Assembly (NCBI RefSeq): GCF_900324485.2
Contig: NC_046637.1
Span: 28,107,955 to 28,171,954 of the forward strand
Direction: 5' to 3'
Length of the DNA: 64,000 nt
From: Mastacembelus armatus
Lineage: Eukaryota; Chordata; Actinopteri; Synbranchiformes; Mastacembelidae
In this document: positions 37,400-57,309 of the stretch, in pieces
Numbering within the stretch: the first letter of the stretch is position 1
Layout of the letters: each line of letters starts with the position of its first letter
Translations under genes and position numbers: made by a program
Notes under the pieces: generated by a model
Told to the model about the DNA's origin: nothing
Database searches by the model: none
The model's input: the letters and a program-made list of their open reading frames with translations, nothing else

Positions 37400-37720
37400 T
37401 TTGGGATGTTTGACTTTTGACTGTATGGACTTTTATTTTGGTCTCTGGTTTCCGTGTCACCTGTGTCAGTCATAGGGAGCTTTATGTTCATTAGTCGGAT
37501 TAGTTACACTTGTGTTTGACTGCCCTTGGTCAAGAACCTATATATACCTGCCCTGTGCCTTTTCTTCCTCGTTGGAGGATTAACGTAATGTTTGTTCTTC
37601 TCGTGCCTGAGTCAGCGAAGGGTAAACTTTTGTTTTTACGCTGAGGGGTGGAGAGAGTGCTGAGAGAGCTCTCAGCAGTACCTGAGCCTGTTTCTGTCCA
37701 AAATAAAGACTGTGGGTTTT
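37400..37720 (+). mobile_element. Possible LTR-like fossil sequence
   Basis: A TATA-like CCTATATATACCTGCCCTGT is followed by the phrase CTTCCTCGTTGGAGGATTAA and, further on, an AATAAAG signal. This promoter-then-polyA order resembles a retroelement LTR. No paired copy is seen, so it could be a solo LTR. The family is uncertain. Confidence 0.3.
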
Positions 37721-38884
37721 GCTCTTGGAGAGAAAATTATTCAGATGATCATTTAAAATGTGCACACGTGTTAAAACTAGGGAAACCGTACAGGATGCAG
37801 AGGAGGTGCCGTGACAAATATCAGCATAGGACAAACAGAAACAACATGACGATTTGGATTACATGAAAAAGTTTTCCTCTGTCTCTTGCAGGATGGCATA
37901 GAGACATCACCAAGCAGGACCAGGAACTCAGTAGGTCACATGTGCACGGACGAGTGAAAGCCATTTGTTTTTTTCCAAAAAAGCAACTTGTCGAGGGAGG
38001 GGTGCTGAGATGAGACAGGCCGTCATATGATCCAGGCGTTGCTGTGGCAACTGCTCCCAGTAGTCAGCTCGAAGAAGGTGCGTCAGCAGCATCGAGGACC
38101 GGAGGTAGAATGAGGAGAAATAGATCAGCTTGTCTCAACAACAGTCTGAGGAACATCCTAATGAACTGTGATTCAAATGTACTGTAGAGATTTGGAGTCA
38201 GCTCAAACTGTGTTAATGCCTTTTAGCAGGATTTTATTCCCACAGAGGGTGAAGCCACTATGTTGGTCATATTTTCTCTTCTGTATCATCGGTGACACCA
38301 AACCACATAAAAATGTCCATATCTGAAACCAAGAAGTAGGTGAGGCTCTAAAACAACTGAGGAGGCACAGCACTAAATTAATCCACAGGGTCAGGATGAA
38401 AAATGGCCTCTCGATAACATCTTCCTCCACTGTCTTGGTGGCATTAAAGAATATTTTGGCGGAGGGTGCTTGATTTATGGTCCCCTGGGTGCCTGTGTCT
38501 GCTGCAGTCGCATCACGTGTCCAGTGTCTCTCTAGAGAAATGACCACCCAGCACCAGCCCTAAGGTTTACAGCTTGATTAGGAAGATAAAGGTGTTAGTC
38601 AGACTTTATTAGTGTGTAGTCCATGTTCACAGATATAAAAAAGTCTCAGTGAAGTGAATTACGTATGTTCAGTTAGTGGATTTCTGTCCAACACAGGATT
38701 GTACTGTCATGAGAAGGTCACGATAACATCATTTATTCTTCAAACTAAAAATATCCAACTGTTTTCCCCTTCACCATATTTTTCATTTGTTATGAAGAAG
38801 TTATGAGAATTAATTCAGCAGCGACTATGAGGCTCCAGCAGAGTGAGACTGTCGTCTTAAGAACAACTGCATCAACTGTTTCTG

Positions 38885-39224
38885 CAAAAATGTCCCAAAA
38901 CAACACGTTTAAACTCAAATCACAAATCCCTCTGTAGGATTTCAGACGGGAGTAAATGAAGAAGTGAGGTGAGAGATCACTGATGGCTTTACATTTCTAA
39001 CTGCAAGACAAACAATGTTGATGTGTATTTATTGTATTACAGCTTTGACAAGAAAGTCCCATAACCTTAACAAGTTCACAACAATAAACAGTTTTGTTTT
39101 TCCAGCTACAGTCTTTTATTTTGAAATTCCCTCTCTGACCTCATGGACAGTGTTTCATTACTGAGAGGAACATTAACACATATATTTATATTGGTAGCTG
39201 CTCATGAAGTTTGATGGAAGAGGA
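38885..39224 (+). repeat. Direct repeat, copy 2
   Basis: Second copy of the repeat at 33931-34252, same orientation, about 5 kb away. The near identity over about 290 bp points to a recent event or gene conversion. Confidence 0.9.
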
Positions 39225-39399
39225 GCTTCATTGTTCCTGTGGGAAAGACAATAGGCCGTTGAACTAAGTGTAGACTCATTATGAATGTGAAGCTATATAT
39301 CAACATTTCTTCTGCCCTGTCTCTCTGCTGCATCACTGTGCTCTCTCTGAATGGCTTCAGTGTTTTATCAATTGAAGATGACGAAAGCTGCGTCAGACG

Positions 39400-39755
39400 G
39401 TCGCTTCCTCAGGTAGGAGTGGATAACCTTGACAAATCCACGCGCAGTGTTTCCAGCCCAGTTCTCCCCGTTTGCTTCCCTGCGCTGTGAAAGTCTCCAA
39501 CAACAGATGAGTGGCAGGTGATGATTTGTCATTGTTGACGGGGAGCAGCGCTTCGTGCGTCACGGTGCGCCCCGCGCTCTCCACCCTGCATGTCAATTGC
39601 AGGCAGAGCAGCATGTGATGCTCCGTCCTCCAGTGTGTGTGAGCGCTCAGTCCGTGCTGCCCAGCGGATGCATTCATGACTCTGTCCAGATCCTCTCTGA
39701 CTGCTGCGCTCAAAACAAACCTCGGATACTGCTGATCGCCTCTACAGACTCACGG
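39400..39755 (+). promoter_or_regulatory. SLC6A17: Putative SLC6A17 promoter and non-coding first exon
   Basis: CpG-enriched block upstream of SLC6A17 ending at a donor-like CACG|GTGAGAC near 39755. The first coding exon begins only at an acceptor (42105), so at least one upstream non-coding exon must exist, and this is the best candidate. Limits are approximate. Confidence 0.35.
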
Positions 39756-40108
39756 TGAGACAAAAACACATTTTGTTTATTTGTTAAAAGACGTAAACTG
39801 GTTGTTTCTGCAGAAGTTCACACGAAGCTTAAAATGTTTTTGAACTGCTCTGGTTCGTGTCTTCAATGCGCATCGACGCTTGTTCTGAATCACGTGAAGT
39901 TGTCTGCAATCGTGTGAAATTTGCCAGATGTTCTAGTTTGCACAGAGATCAGGAAACATCAGCATCTGACCTTGGCCGCGTGCGTAAAAGCCACAGCATC
40001 ACTCGCGATCAGCGGCAAAACAGTCAGAGCCAGATGTGTCACCTGGCTCGAAAGGTGTGTTCACAACCTGCAGCTGTTCTGCTCAGCTGTGTTTTAGACT
40101 GAGAATAG

Positions 40109-40135
40109 TTTGTGTGTGTGTGTGTGTGTGTGTGG
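40109..40135. repeat. (TG)n tract
   Basis: Microsatellite in the presumed first intron of SLC6A17. Confidence 0.9.
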
Positions 40136-42113
40136 GATGAGTTGATGAGGATGTTTGGACAGTCTGTCAGTAAAACGAGCATGAGTTGCTTGTTAAAGGT
40201 TTGAGAGCCGTCAATACGTTTGATCACTAATAGTTCAAAGCAAACTCATAATCACAAGATCAATAATGAGTCAATGAAAAATGTGGATATTTAAACAAGT
40301 GAAGATGAACCTGCTGCATCTGTATCACTGTTATCTATAGAAATATAACCTGCAGGTGTCACATGTGCCTGTGTGTGAAATTATATCTGTAACCTTTGAC
40401 CTTGTTGGTGCTGAGGGTTATTACTGTGAAATGTGACTTTAATGTCAATGTCAATGTTAATGAATTTAACCCTCCTGATATTATCGCATGGTAAAAATAT
40501 TAGGTAATAAAATACAGTTAACCTGAGGGAGACCTTGTGTGTTGCTGCATATGTGACTATTATTTTCTCCTTAGTGAATAAATGACACTCAGGTTAAACT
40601 ATACACAGACACCAAATAGTGAAGATTCCACCCCTGGTGGAAAATAACATGGCCACTCAAAGCCACCACAGAAAACATCCCTTTGCACCACAGACTCTCA
40701 GCATTGGCTCGGGTCATCTGACCTGTGTGTTGATTTTTGGATTGGACCTGTGTGAGGATTATTGGTTGTGTTAGTTGATGTGTTTCCAGTGTTGGCTGGA
40801 TGAGGCAGCTGCTGACTGACATTACGTGTCTTGTGTGTACAGTAGTGTGGGACTGCACGGCCCTGTGGCTTTTACAGTTGATGCACACAGGATTATGAAG
40901 ACTTGTGCGGGCCATGTGTGGATTATTGCATCACAGGCTCATCTTGGCACGCACACAGGAGGAAATCTGTTGTGGGAGAGAAAATGAAGACGGAAAGCAA
41001 ATACTCATCCTGAGCACAACTGTCAGGCCTGTCTGATCTGTGGCTTTCATGGGCCCAGTAAAAGAAGGTGTGTGCTGAGTTTGTTTTAGGCTGTGACGAC
41101 GAAGGCTCGTTGCGTCACACGGGAGGTGCTGCGTCTTTATTCACCTCCAGTCCAGTCCGCTGTTTGTTTCTCCTGGACCGAGCAGCCACGAGCAGCACAC
41201 AGAGACAACTCTTCTGAGACAATCTTTATTTTAGTTCTTCTTTTCCTCTTCCAGCATTTCCAGATTTCCAGCTTTGCGTTTCAGTACAAGGCAGATTTTT
41301 TTATACCCACTCAATAAGTAATGAGCCTACACAGCAGCCAGGGATGTGGATCAGGCGAACACATGACAGCACTTCATCCAAAGCATCATGTTCACTTCCT
41401 CCATTACGTTTGGGTTGAACCAACCACTCCCTGATAGAGGGGTGAGGATGGATGTTGCTGCAAGGCTTCAGGGGATTAGAGGATTTACATGAAAAAAGCT
41501 CCACTAAAGTTAAGCTTTGCAGAAAAGGGAAATTAAATAGAACAATTTGCTGGATTGAGATTTTTTTCTACCACAAACATTGCATGAGAGACAAAGGACT
41601 GTGATGGGGTGATTTTGTGAGTGTGTAAAAAAAGTCCCTGCTGGGTTTTCAGGCTGGGTTAATAGTGATGTGTGACAAATGGTCTCCTGTCTTTATCTTG
41701 ACATCCTCCATGGTTCTAGGGAGGCACAACCAGGTGTTACAGTCTCGTGTCTTATTAGGAGATTAACCAAGCAGGAATAATCGTCAGCGACAGTGTGACG
41801 TGTTATTTTAGGACATCAACTGGGCCTTTTATTTAAAATATAGACTATTTAGGGGACTTTTGTTCAATAATAGCAACTTATATCATTTTAATGTGGAAAA
41901 TAACATAATAAAAAATGTTTATTTGACCTTTATGTTTTTCTAATGCAGGACTGAGGCCAAGAACTGACATCTGGCCCTTCAGCTTCTCCTTATTTCTGCC
42001 TCCGCCTGTCTCTCCTCCACCCCGCCGGCATCATCATTTCTGTGTGTTCCTATCAGCCTCTTAGTTGTTCTTTCTTTCTCTCTCCACCCTCTCCCCGACC
42101 CTCAGCCTCCCAC

Positions 42114-49176
<7,063 letters not shown>

Positions 49177-51690
49177 CTGCTGTCCGAACACTCCTCTGAC
49201 ACCCAGTCCTGTAGCACAGTTTACCTTTCACCAAATCACCGGGGGGATTCCCACCACTGCCCTGGTAGCACCGCACAACTGTACGTATCCACCTGTTATA
49301 CACGAGCACACACTTCCCAAAATAACACCAGGGAAGATGTTTCCTTGTTTCCCGGCACCTGGACAAGTAAGCAGTAAGCAAACGCTGCACGTCAGCAGAC
49401 ACGGCCCTCCACAGTATAGAGCACATCCCTGATTTCATTGTCCAGGGGATCTTGAAGGATGGATATAGTTGAACCTGCAGCATGAGCAGGTTTTCTCTCA
49501 GTGGCAGAGAGAGCAGAGATGAATGTGAGTTTGATTGTTTTAGGGTTTGAAGCCTGTCACCTTGTGTTGCTATTAGATTGTATAATCTGTGTGTACATGC
49601 TGTAAAATATGTGGACACTGAGCACTGACCTGCAGCTCTGTTCTGTTCAGATCGTTCGTCCTTATGTACATTTGTCTGTATCTATGTGAACTGTGCTGAA
49701 AGCAGCTTTAGATAAACCCAGTTATGTTCGGTTCCGAGCTGACGTCCACCTCCTGCTGTGTTGTGTGTGTGTAGCCAGTATTGTATAGTAGCGTAACATA
49801 GGATAGCACACGGTTTTTATTACCTGGAGGAGCTAAGTCCTTTACATGCACTGGCAAACTTATGCATTCGTTTTAGTGTCCCCACCAAAGAGTGAAAAGT
49901 ATAAATATAATTGAATTAAACTAAAATCATAGTCTGACGCGTAAAGCAGTCACATCCTTCGCTGACAGGAAGCTCAGCTTGTTCATGGCAATTTGAAACA
50001 AAGGTCCAGTTTGCATCTTGATGCAGTTCTGACTTTCTTCTTAAAAATATGACAAAGCTGCAAAAGCACAAAAGAGATTTTATATAATTATTGCAAACAA
50101 CCAAATGACTAACCCTCATTACTAACCTGTTATTAACACTGATGCACACGTGGAATTAAAATAATGGCTGCCCCTCAAACATGCATCGCACAATGAGTGC
50201 GCAATATTTATTTCTCTTGGAGCACAAACTGTTCAGAAAGGACCAAAACACAACGGACGTGGAACATAAAATAAAAAAATCAGTCTCATCAGTCGTGTTG
50301 GTGTTAAGAACCTCTGTACGCCTTAGACTCCTCACATGCAAATACATGCACAAACAAAACATATGTACTAATCTGTCCATGACCGTGTTTGATTTTTGTT
50401 CACACTGATAGTGAATAGTTGTGCAAAACTGTCCACAAGCACATTTAAGAGAATAATTTATTTATTTTTTTAATCACAGTACTCAAAGCCATGGTGTTAA
50501 GGTATAAATGGACTATATTTGTACTCTGATATATTTGCAGTGTACCTAGGTGTGATCAATTACAAAGACTTTATCTTTTAAAGGTGACCAGTATATATAA
50601 TGTATATTTTCATCTCGTGTGATACTGAAATTGTATATTGAAAGGCTGTTTTGTAGGTTGTGTAACTCGTTGCTGTTGTTGAAAATGCTGCTGGCAGGTG
50701 GATGTACTTTCTAATCTGAGTGTAGTGTTTCAGATGTGTTCATGGGTGTGTTCGGGCTGCACCTCATAGGTGACGTCCACTCACCTGTCTCCACTTTAGG
50801 TTCACTGGTCTACTGGTTTTTAGCCACACTAGGAGTTCACGGTGTAAACAACTCTTTAGTTCCTGGCTGTGTAGGTGCATATAAACATATATCATGCTAA
50901 CATGCTAAACAGGCAGGTTTTCTTCTTATCTGTATTTGTTTTATTAGGTATTTTCAACCTGCATGATGTGCATGAAAAAAATTCAGTCCAAGAGACACTG
51001 ACATGAAACGTGACTCTTCTTCTGGCATCAGAGTCTAAATTTCCCCCATGTGGGACAGTAAAGAATGTTAAAGTAAAGTTGTCTCGGTTGTTTACCCACA
51101 CACAAAGTTGCTTTTCTGCTCTTTAGTGAGTGTAAACAGTCTCTTGGAATAACTAGTGTGGCTATAAACATCATGTTTATTGTGCCGTATTGTTTCTTTC
51201 TGACATCATGTAGAAATGTCTCTGTTGTAGGTTTTAAATACTCCTGTGTAACCAAACTAACCTGCAGGTAGAGTTTATCCATGTCAAGTATATCGATGTC
51301 TTAAAAACAGATTTAGCAGTTAATGTAGCAGAGTTATAACGAATGTGAGAATGCACTTTTGTCACTAGGACTGTAGAACAGTTAACCTTGTTAACCTTTG
51401 TTTTGGAAACTCAAGGCCGGTGTAAAAGCAATATGACGTCACTCAAACTGCAGAATAACTGAGTGTCGGTTAATAACAATTATTAGGAATAAGAACCAAA
51501 GGGATATTCTGATTATGAATAGTGTGTGTGTGTGTGTGTGTATGTGTGCAGGGCCTTACTGAGTGTGTGTTTTAAGCACTTTGTCCTTCTCTCCCCTCAG
51601 TCACATTGTGATTGTATGATACTGACAATTACTGTACAAAACGTAAACATCACCAAAACTATTAATAATAAAGAGTAGACAGGTTGTTGT
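49177..51690 (+). other. SLC6A17: Presumed SLC6A17 3' UTR
   Basis: About 2.5 kb without supported coding exons from the stop to an AATAAA at 51667-51672, followed by a TG-rich segment (GTTGTTGTC) typical of a cleavage site. A long 3' UTR is usual for this gene. It includes a short TG tract (51519-51549). Confidence 0.5.
51667..51672 (+). terminator. Candidate SLC6A17 polyadenylation signal
   Basis: AATAAA with a GT-rich downstream element within 25 bp. Confidence 0.45.
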
Positions 51691-51933
51691 CAGACTTCTC
51701 AGTTTTTACTGGTTCAAAACTGTAACTGTCATGGTGAAAATGTTATCTCAATGAATATTATGGGATGGCCTAACTTGACCACGACAAAAAAAAAAACACT
51801 ATCTTCATCCTAAAACTTGTACAATTGTCACGATGAAAAATATTTTTAGGAGAAACATCAGTTGGACAGTCCACCACTAAAATATCCACCATATATACAC
51901 CCTGACCCTATAGACACACAGATAGACATATGA

Positions 51934-52064
<131 letters not shown>

Positions 52065-52403
52065 GCTCTATATGCAGTAACAGCACATTAGTATAAAAAC
52101 AGCAGAGAGACTGTGGTAGAAAAATATCAGGCTTAAAAAAATAATTTATAAATAATTTTCTCTCATATAAAGAAATTCAGAAACATGTTGAACAAACTGT
52201 ATAAACACTCAGGTAGAAGTTAAATGTTTGTTAAAGGATATTTGTATCAAAGGTGTGGCCCAGGTCCCTGAATGAATAATAGAGAAAGGTTCTCTTGAGA
52301 ACCCAACCTAATTCAAGTTACTTCATGTCCTTCCCTTGAGCACAGTGTTTTAGGGGTCTTCTGTATAATATCTTTACTATCCCTCCCATATATCATAGGT
52401 CTC

Positions 52404-52407
<4 letters not shown>

Positions 52408-52440
<33 letters not shown>
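52408..52440. repeat. (TA)n tract
   Basis: Simple TA microsatellite in the convergent intergenic space. Confidence 0.9.
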
Positions 52441-52445
<5 letters not shown>

Positions 52446-52544
52446 CAGTAAGTGTGTGCTGTTGACCTGTTTGGTTCCTTCATCTAGTCTTTCCCCTCTA
52501 ATTGATACAGGGTTCCTGTAAAGCTCTCATGTCATGTTAAGGCT

Positions 52545-55500
52545 TCACTGTGTTAAATCACAGATGCGGATGCGACAGTTCTCCCCGAGCCAGAACCCCG
52601 GATACAGCGGCTCTGTGAATTTGGCTTCGACCTTGTAAAGGAAGTTCATGCTGTCTGACACCTCGTAGAATGACAGAACTCCTGCTTTGAAATTCAGATA
52701 AACCCCGATCTTCTGATGGCTCGGGGGTTTTGTGAGCTGGACACCGTCATTATTGTGACTCACGGAGTAGACTGTGAACCGATCAAGACTCCAGGAGTTG
52801 GCGTTACCCCCGAAGGCTGACAGGTTGATACGGGATTTTCTGTCTATTCTTTTGTAGGCCAGGGCAATCTCTGCCTTGTCCCCCTTCACTTCTATCTCGT
52901 AGTAAGAGCGCTCGGCCTGCAGTCCCTCCCTGCACAGCACCTGTCGCCGATAGATAAACCTTTCTGGGTTTTGGTTAACTGGACCCCTATGTGTCAGAGG
53001 GATCAGCTTCACCTCTTTGTCCCCTTTAGAAACCATCAGGTCCTTATGAGCCGTGTCAGGGTCCAGGGTAAGCTGACATGCATCTGCGATAATGTAGAAA
53101 AAGTTTTAAAGAACATTTTAATAATGACGTTCTAGGTGGTTACAGGCTGTCAGTCTTGAGCTTAACATTTACTCACACTGCAGAAACTCCTCTCTGGTTT
53201 TAGGCTCAGCTTCCAGTTCTGCCAGTGTGCTGTTAAATCCAGAGGGTCCTGCTGTATGAGACATCATCAGAGCACAATCAACAGATAGTAGCAGGAAAAT
53301 GACAGTAAATGTTGAAATGTCCCAGTAAGACAGAGAGCCCGAATAATAACCACAACACTGGGACCATGAAACTGGTTGCCCCAAATGGAGAACAGCCACC
53401 AGAGTCTTTAAAGGGTCGTTTACTCAAATTACAAAAAAAATAAATAAATTCTGCTGAAATTGTTCAAGCCTGTGGTTTTTTTTTTATTTGTGGCACAGAA
53501 CTGAAAAAATACTCCAATTTATTTAGTATCCTGTTACTCTACTAAACCCACTGTGAGTGAAAGTAGCTCCAAAAACATTAGCATGTTCTTGTTTTTGTGG
53601 CCCTTCAAACCCACAATTAATTATATTTAAGAATTTTAAAGAACATTTAAAATTCAGGAAATTGTGGTCTGAAAGCAAACTGGTTACTAAATTGGTTTTC
53701 AGTGTTTTTCGAGACATTTCATAAAATGACAGAAATGCCCTAATACACCGAGGAACCATCATCTAGACCCCCTTAGTCCTAACCAGGGTCCCAGGGATCT
53801 GCTGGAGCCTATCCCAGCTCTCTCTGGGTGAAAGGCAGGGGTCCACCCTGGACAGGTCCCCAGTCCATCACAGGGCCACATAGAAACAAACAACCTCACA
53901 CACTCACACTCACTCCTATGGGCAATTTAGAGTCACCAATCAACCTGACATACATGTTTTTGGACTGTGGGAGGAAACCAGAGTACCTGGAGAAAACCCA
54001 CACAAGCACAGGGAGAACATGCAGACTCCACACAGAAAGGCCCCTGATGGGTTTCAAACCAGGAACCTTCTTGATGTGAGGCAACACTGCTAACCACTAA
54101 CCCACCAGCCCCAAGAACCATTAAAACCCTAGAAATCCTTAAATTACAAACCATGGGCCTGTGAGGTGCTGGCTACACATTCTGGGTGCACGTCATCCTC
54201 GTTCGTCTCTGCTGCTGACTCCGGTTCGGATCCACTGTCGGCTTGAACAAAGGGACAAAGATTCTTTATAAAAACTATGATAAGAGACAATATCCACAGG
54301 TCATCGAAGGTCCATACCAGTTTGAGAGATCGCAGCAAATTCTTTGTCACAAAATTCCCCCAGCTCCTCCAGCTGCTTGACCGCTCTCTTTGTCACCTCA
54401 AAGGGCTGGAGTGGAGCGTCGAAAGCAGCATAAGAAGGTTGGACGTGGTCTGATACACAGAGTTCCCTCAGCACAGGCCACTCCTGTAGGGACACAACAG
54501 GAGTTTACAATTCACATATAGTCAGAGTCCAAAGAACTGAACACAACTAATATACAGACATCATTTTATTTTTTGGACAACATCCGTCCATCTGCTTATC
54601 CTGGTACATCCAGGGGCTGGAGCCAATCCCAGCATGCACTGGGTGAGAGCCGGGTCCCCCCCACACACTCACAACCCCTTTCACAGCTACAGGCAGTTTA
54701 GAGTCACCAGTTAACCTAACCCAACCGGGCAGACAGGCGTACGGTCACACAGGTTTCAAACCCAGAACCTTTCTGTTGTGAGGTAACAGTACGAACCACC
54801 ACACCACCGTGTTACCCTTTTTTTTTTTTTTTAGATACCGGACTTTTAAAGCGTTTTCTTTTATGACCCGCCATCATTTCTTCTATTCTCTCCTGTTACT
54901 GACTGAATATACATATATTGATCATCAGTAATGTGCCTCGCATGGATAGAAGTAATAAAAATACAACATAGACAATCGGTCTGGTTTCTATCATGCACAC
55001 AATATTTCCTGTTTGGTCACGAGCTGTTTGCACTATATTGATTACATTCAAGGTGACAAACTGTATTAACAACACACCAGTTTTATATTGATCATGCACG
55101 TAACCTTATTTTAGCTTCAACAGGCTGTAGGTTGATGTGAGCACCATACCTTCAGGAAATAGGCATCGCTCCCAGTCTGTGCCAGACCATCTAGCTCAGC
55201 ATCCCTCGTCTTCAGCTCCTCTATCTTCGCCTCCAGCCTCCTCAGCGAGCGTCTAATCGGAGCCGCTGCCGCCTTTTTCTGAGCTCCGATCAGCTTCCTC
55301 ACTGACAGGCAGTGTTTCTGGAGGGAGCCGATGACACCGACCACGATGCCTTCACAGAGGTCCTGCGTTTGTTCCGCCTCCTCCTGGTTTAGAAACAGTC
55401 CAGTGGGATCAGGGCACTGTATCTGCATGTGTTCACACTCTGGATCAGGATCTGTTACGTGTCCTGCTCACCTGGATCTGTTGGAGGACCGCTTTCAACT

Positions 55501-57269
55501 TCTTCAATTTCTCTTCTTGTTTCTGCAGAACCCGTTTGGATTTGGTCTGTATGTTCCTCAGATCCTCCTTTGATGTTGGATGGACATTTTAAACATCACA
55601 CGTTCAAAAACAGGCAGTGATTCATTTAGAGGCTCTATCACACACTGACTGTTTTAGTCTTTACATTTTTATTAGATCTAATGATGATGATGAGACAGTA
55701 AGTGATTTTTTAAACATGTTTTGTTAAGAACCACACCGAGCCTGATATTAATCAGCACCTTCTTCAATGGAAATTAATAGATTTGCCTTTTTCTGTTGAT
55801 TTACTGAGTGAAGCCGCAGCACAGGACGATCTGCACCGACTCTGAGGTTGACTGCTGTGGAATATTCCTTTAACATTTATAACATTTAACATTTCTATTT
55901 CAAAAGTCAGTACAAGCCTCTACCTGAGTAATGTGTGTGTGTGATAGATGATGTTTGCAGCTGACACCAATGTCTATGAACTGGGCCAAGCTGAACAAAG
56001 ACTTGGAGGAGGAGACGGCAGAAACGAATGTAAGACACAACAGGCAGAGAAGTCTCAGGCCAGGACCGACAGCAGCTACTGGACTCCACCAACACCTTTC
56101 TTTCTTCTTCTGATGCTGGAAATCAAACTCACAAGTCGACAAAGCCTGAGCCAAAGGTTTATTATTAAGTTAAGCCTGAGCGATTCCCCACACTGGCTGT
56201 TCCTGCTGTGTCCTGGTTTATATTTATTCTTGCAGGCTCCTCCTTCTCTGGACGTTAATTCTTAGTCCATTCATCTGTTTTTATTGTTCAACTTTACCTA
56301 ATCCATAAATATTGGTGTCTATTCCAAACATGTTTTTCTGAAATATCAGTGTCTGACTTTCTTCATAAACAGTGAAAAACATCAGCTGCACTTCATCAGA
56401 CTGAAATATTTCCAGGAGGTTTCATTAAGAAAACAATATAATTGACCCTGACCCTGACCCGGTGTGCCTGGAGGGAATGTAACTGGAGATGTTCTTTGAG
56501 TCCCTAGAAACAGTTTGTGAGTCAAGCCACAAAACCTGGGTGTGTCCTGAGGGCGAAGCCGCAGACGCTACCTACCTGATCGTTCTTTACACAGCCTGAA
56601 ACCCAGCAGGGCACGGCGCTCCTCCACACCCAGTGCTCCCAGGTTTTAAAAATCATTTTCATGTGATGTAATTATCTCTAGTCTGCTCTCGCTCATGGAC
56701 TCGTGGTGTTGGTGTGTGTGTAAACTTCAAATGTCCCTTTGAGAACAACAAAAATAAGTGAAACGTTTGACAGCAAGAATAAAGACCCTGCAAACTCTAT
56801 TAGCTCATGTATAGATGGATCTGAACAGTCTTATATTCTGAGTCTGACTAATGTTGGCTTCAGTGAACACTGGTACTGTTGTTTAGTCACAGTTCAGTAT
56901 TGCTCTGTTGTGTCTGTTTTCTATCTTTGTTATCGGACCATGAGCTGAAACTGAAACTGTCCATAACTAATGGAAATCTTTTCCTCCCTCATATGCTCCT
57001 ACTCACTGCAGCTAAAGTCTCCTTCCTGGTCAGGACCTTCTTACCTGTTTACACCTGCGCTCCTCCGCCACTAACTCGATCCTGTGTCCTGAATGCTCAG
57101 CTGAAGCGCACCGGGCGCAGATGACCTGGCTGTCGGTGCAGCAGTAAAGATTCATGGGCCTGCTGTGCCTGTAACACAAAGACCTTCTTGATTGGTTCCC
57201 GGTCTGCAGAGTCTCGTCCAGGGGATGCTGCCACCAGTTTCCCGTGTCGTGTCTCGCCAACTCATCCAT
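52545..57269 (-). CDS. TRIM-family protein without RING: B-box, coiled coil, B30.2 (TRIM16/25-like)
   Basis: Probable innate-immune or ubiquitin-linked scaffold. The exons 57045-57269, 55472-55567 (96 bp), 55150-55383 (234 bp), 54318-54483, 54152-54241, 53177-53251 and 52545-53083 join in phase to 474 residues. The 96-bp and 234-bp exons are the classic TRIM coiled-coil pair. B-box 2 ligands are visible at C32, H35, C43, D46, C51, C54, H59 and H62. The coiled coil follows, then an acidic exon (about 54152-54241), a TREEFLQYACQLTLDPDTA PRY start, and SPRY motifs (YYEIEV, SLDRFTVYSV, GVYLNFKAGVLSFYEV, LYPGFWLG). No RING is seen upstream, as in TRIM16. I chose the ATG at 57269 for its strong context (TCCATGG); an in-frame ATG at 57308 is possible. 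A Pro/Gly-rich open frame upstream (about 57310-57470) is out of phase, so the true N-terminus is unsettled. Confidence 0.8.
53757..54118 (-). mobile_element. tRNA-derived SINE, near full length, in TRIM-like intron
   Basis: Reverse-strand copy of the GGCAGCACGGTGG family. Read on minus it has a TGGTTAGCAGTGTTGCCTCA head, GGTTTGAAACCC at the B-box position, the TGTGTGGAGTCTGCATGTTC body, and the TCCAGCAGATCCCTGGGACC tail. It is the most complete copy in the window. Confidence 0.85.
54586..54823 (-). mobile_element. Second SINE copy, internally shortened, in TRIM-like intron
   Basis: Same family and orientation. The head (GGTAACACGGTGGTGTGGTG) and the tail (GGGATTGGCTCCAGCCCCTG) are present, but much of the central body is missing. 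A poly-T run follows at about 54819-54832. Confidence 0.75.
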
Positions 57270-57309
57270 GGAGGCGGCCCTGGTCGGCTGAGGTCTGTTG
57301 GGGAACATC

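Larger units (their letters stand above)
32294..39400. other. Insertion-rich stretch between the caspase gene and SLC6A17
   Basis: No host coding exon that I can support. The stretch is a patchwork of a SINE, a Tc1 end, a LINE, a retroviral fossil, an LTR-like piece and the paired direct repeats, all listed separately. The caspase 5' UTR and promoter should lie at its left edge. Confidence 0.6.

Noticed and set aside
38203-38547. 114-residue minus-strand frame with a hydrophobic segment (FFILTLWINLVLCLLSCF)
   Set aside because: No recognised family, no convincing splice sites, and it lies in the insertion-rich region. It could be a remnant, but evidence is too thin to list it as a gene.
33931-39224. 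Idea that the paired direct repeats are the two LTRs of the retroviral fossil
   Set aside because: The repeats are nearly identical while the enclosed pol remnant is heavily decayed, and the repeats lack clear LTR landmarks. The pairing is left open as a duplication of unknown origin.
55948-56265. Plus-strand frame with a charged helical stretch inside a TRIM-like intron
   Set aside because: No splice signals in the right phase and no homology I recognise; opposite strand to the host gene.
57181-57191. Acceptor-like TGTTACAG within the TRIM B-box exon
   Set aside because: Splicing there would remove the first zinc-binding cysteine (C32 of LCYRH). Reading through keeps a canonical B-box, so it is treated as exon.
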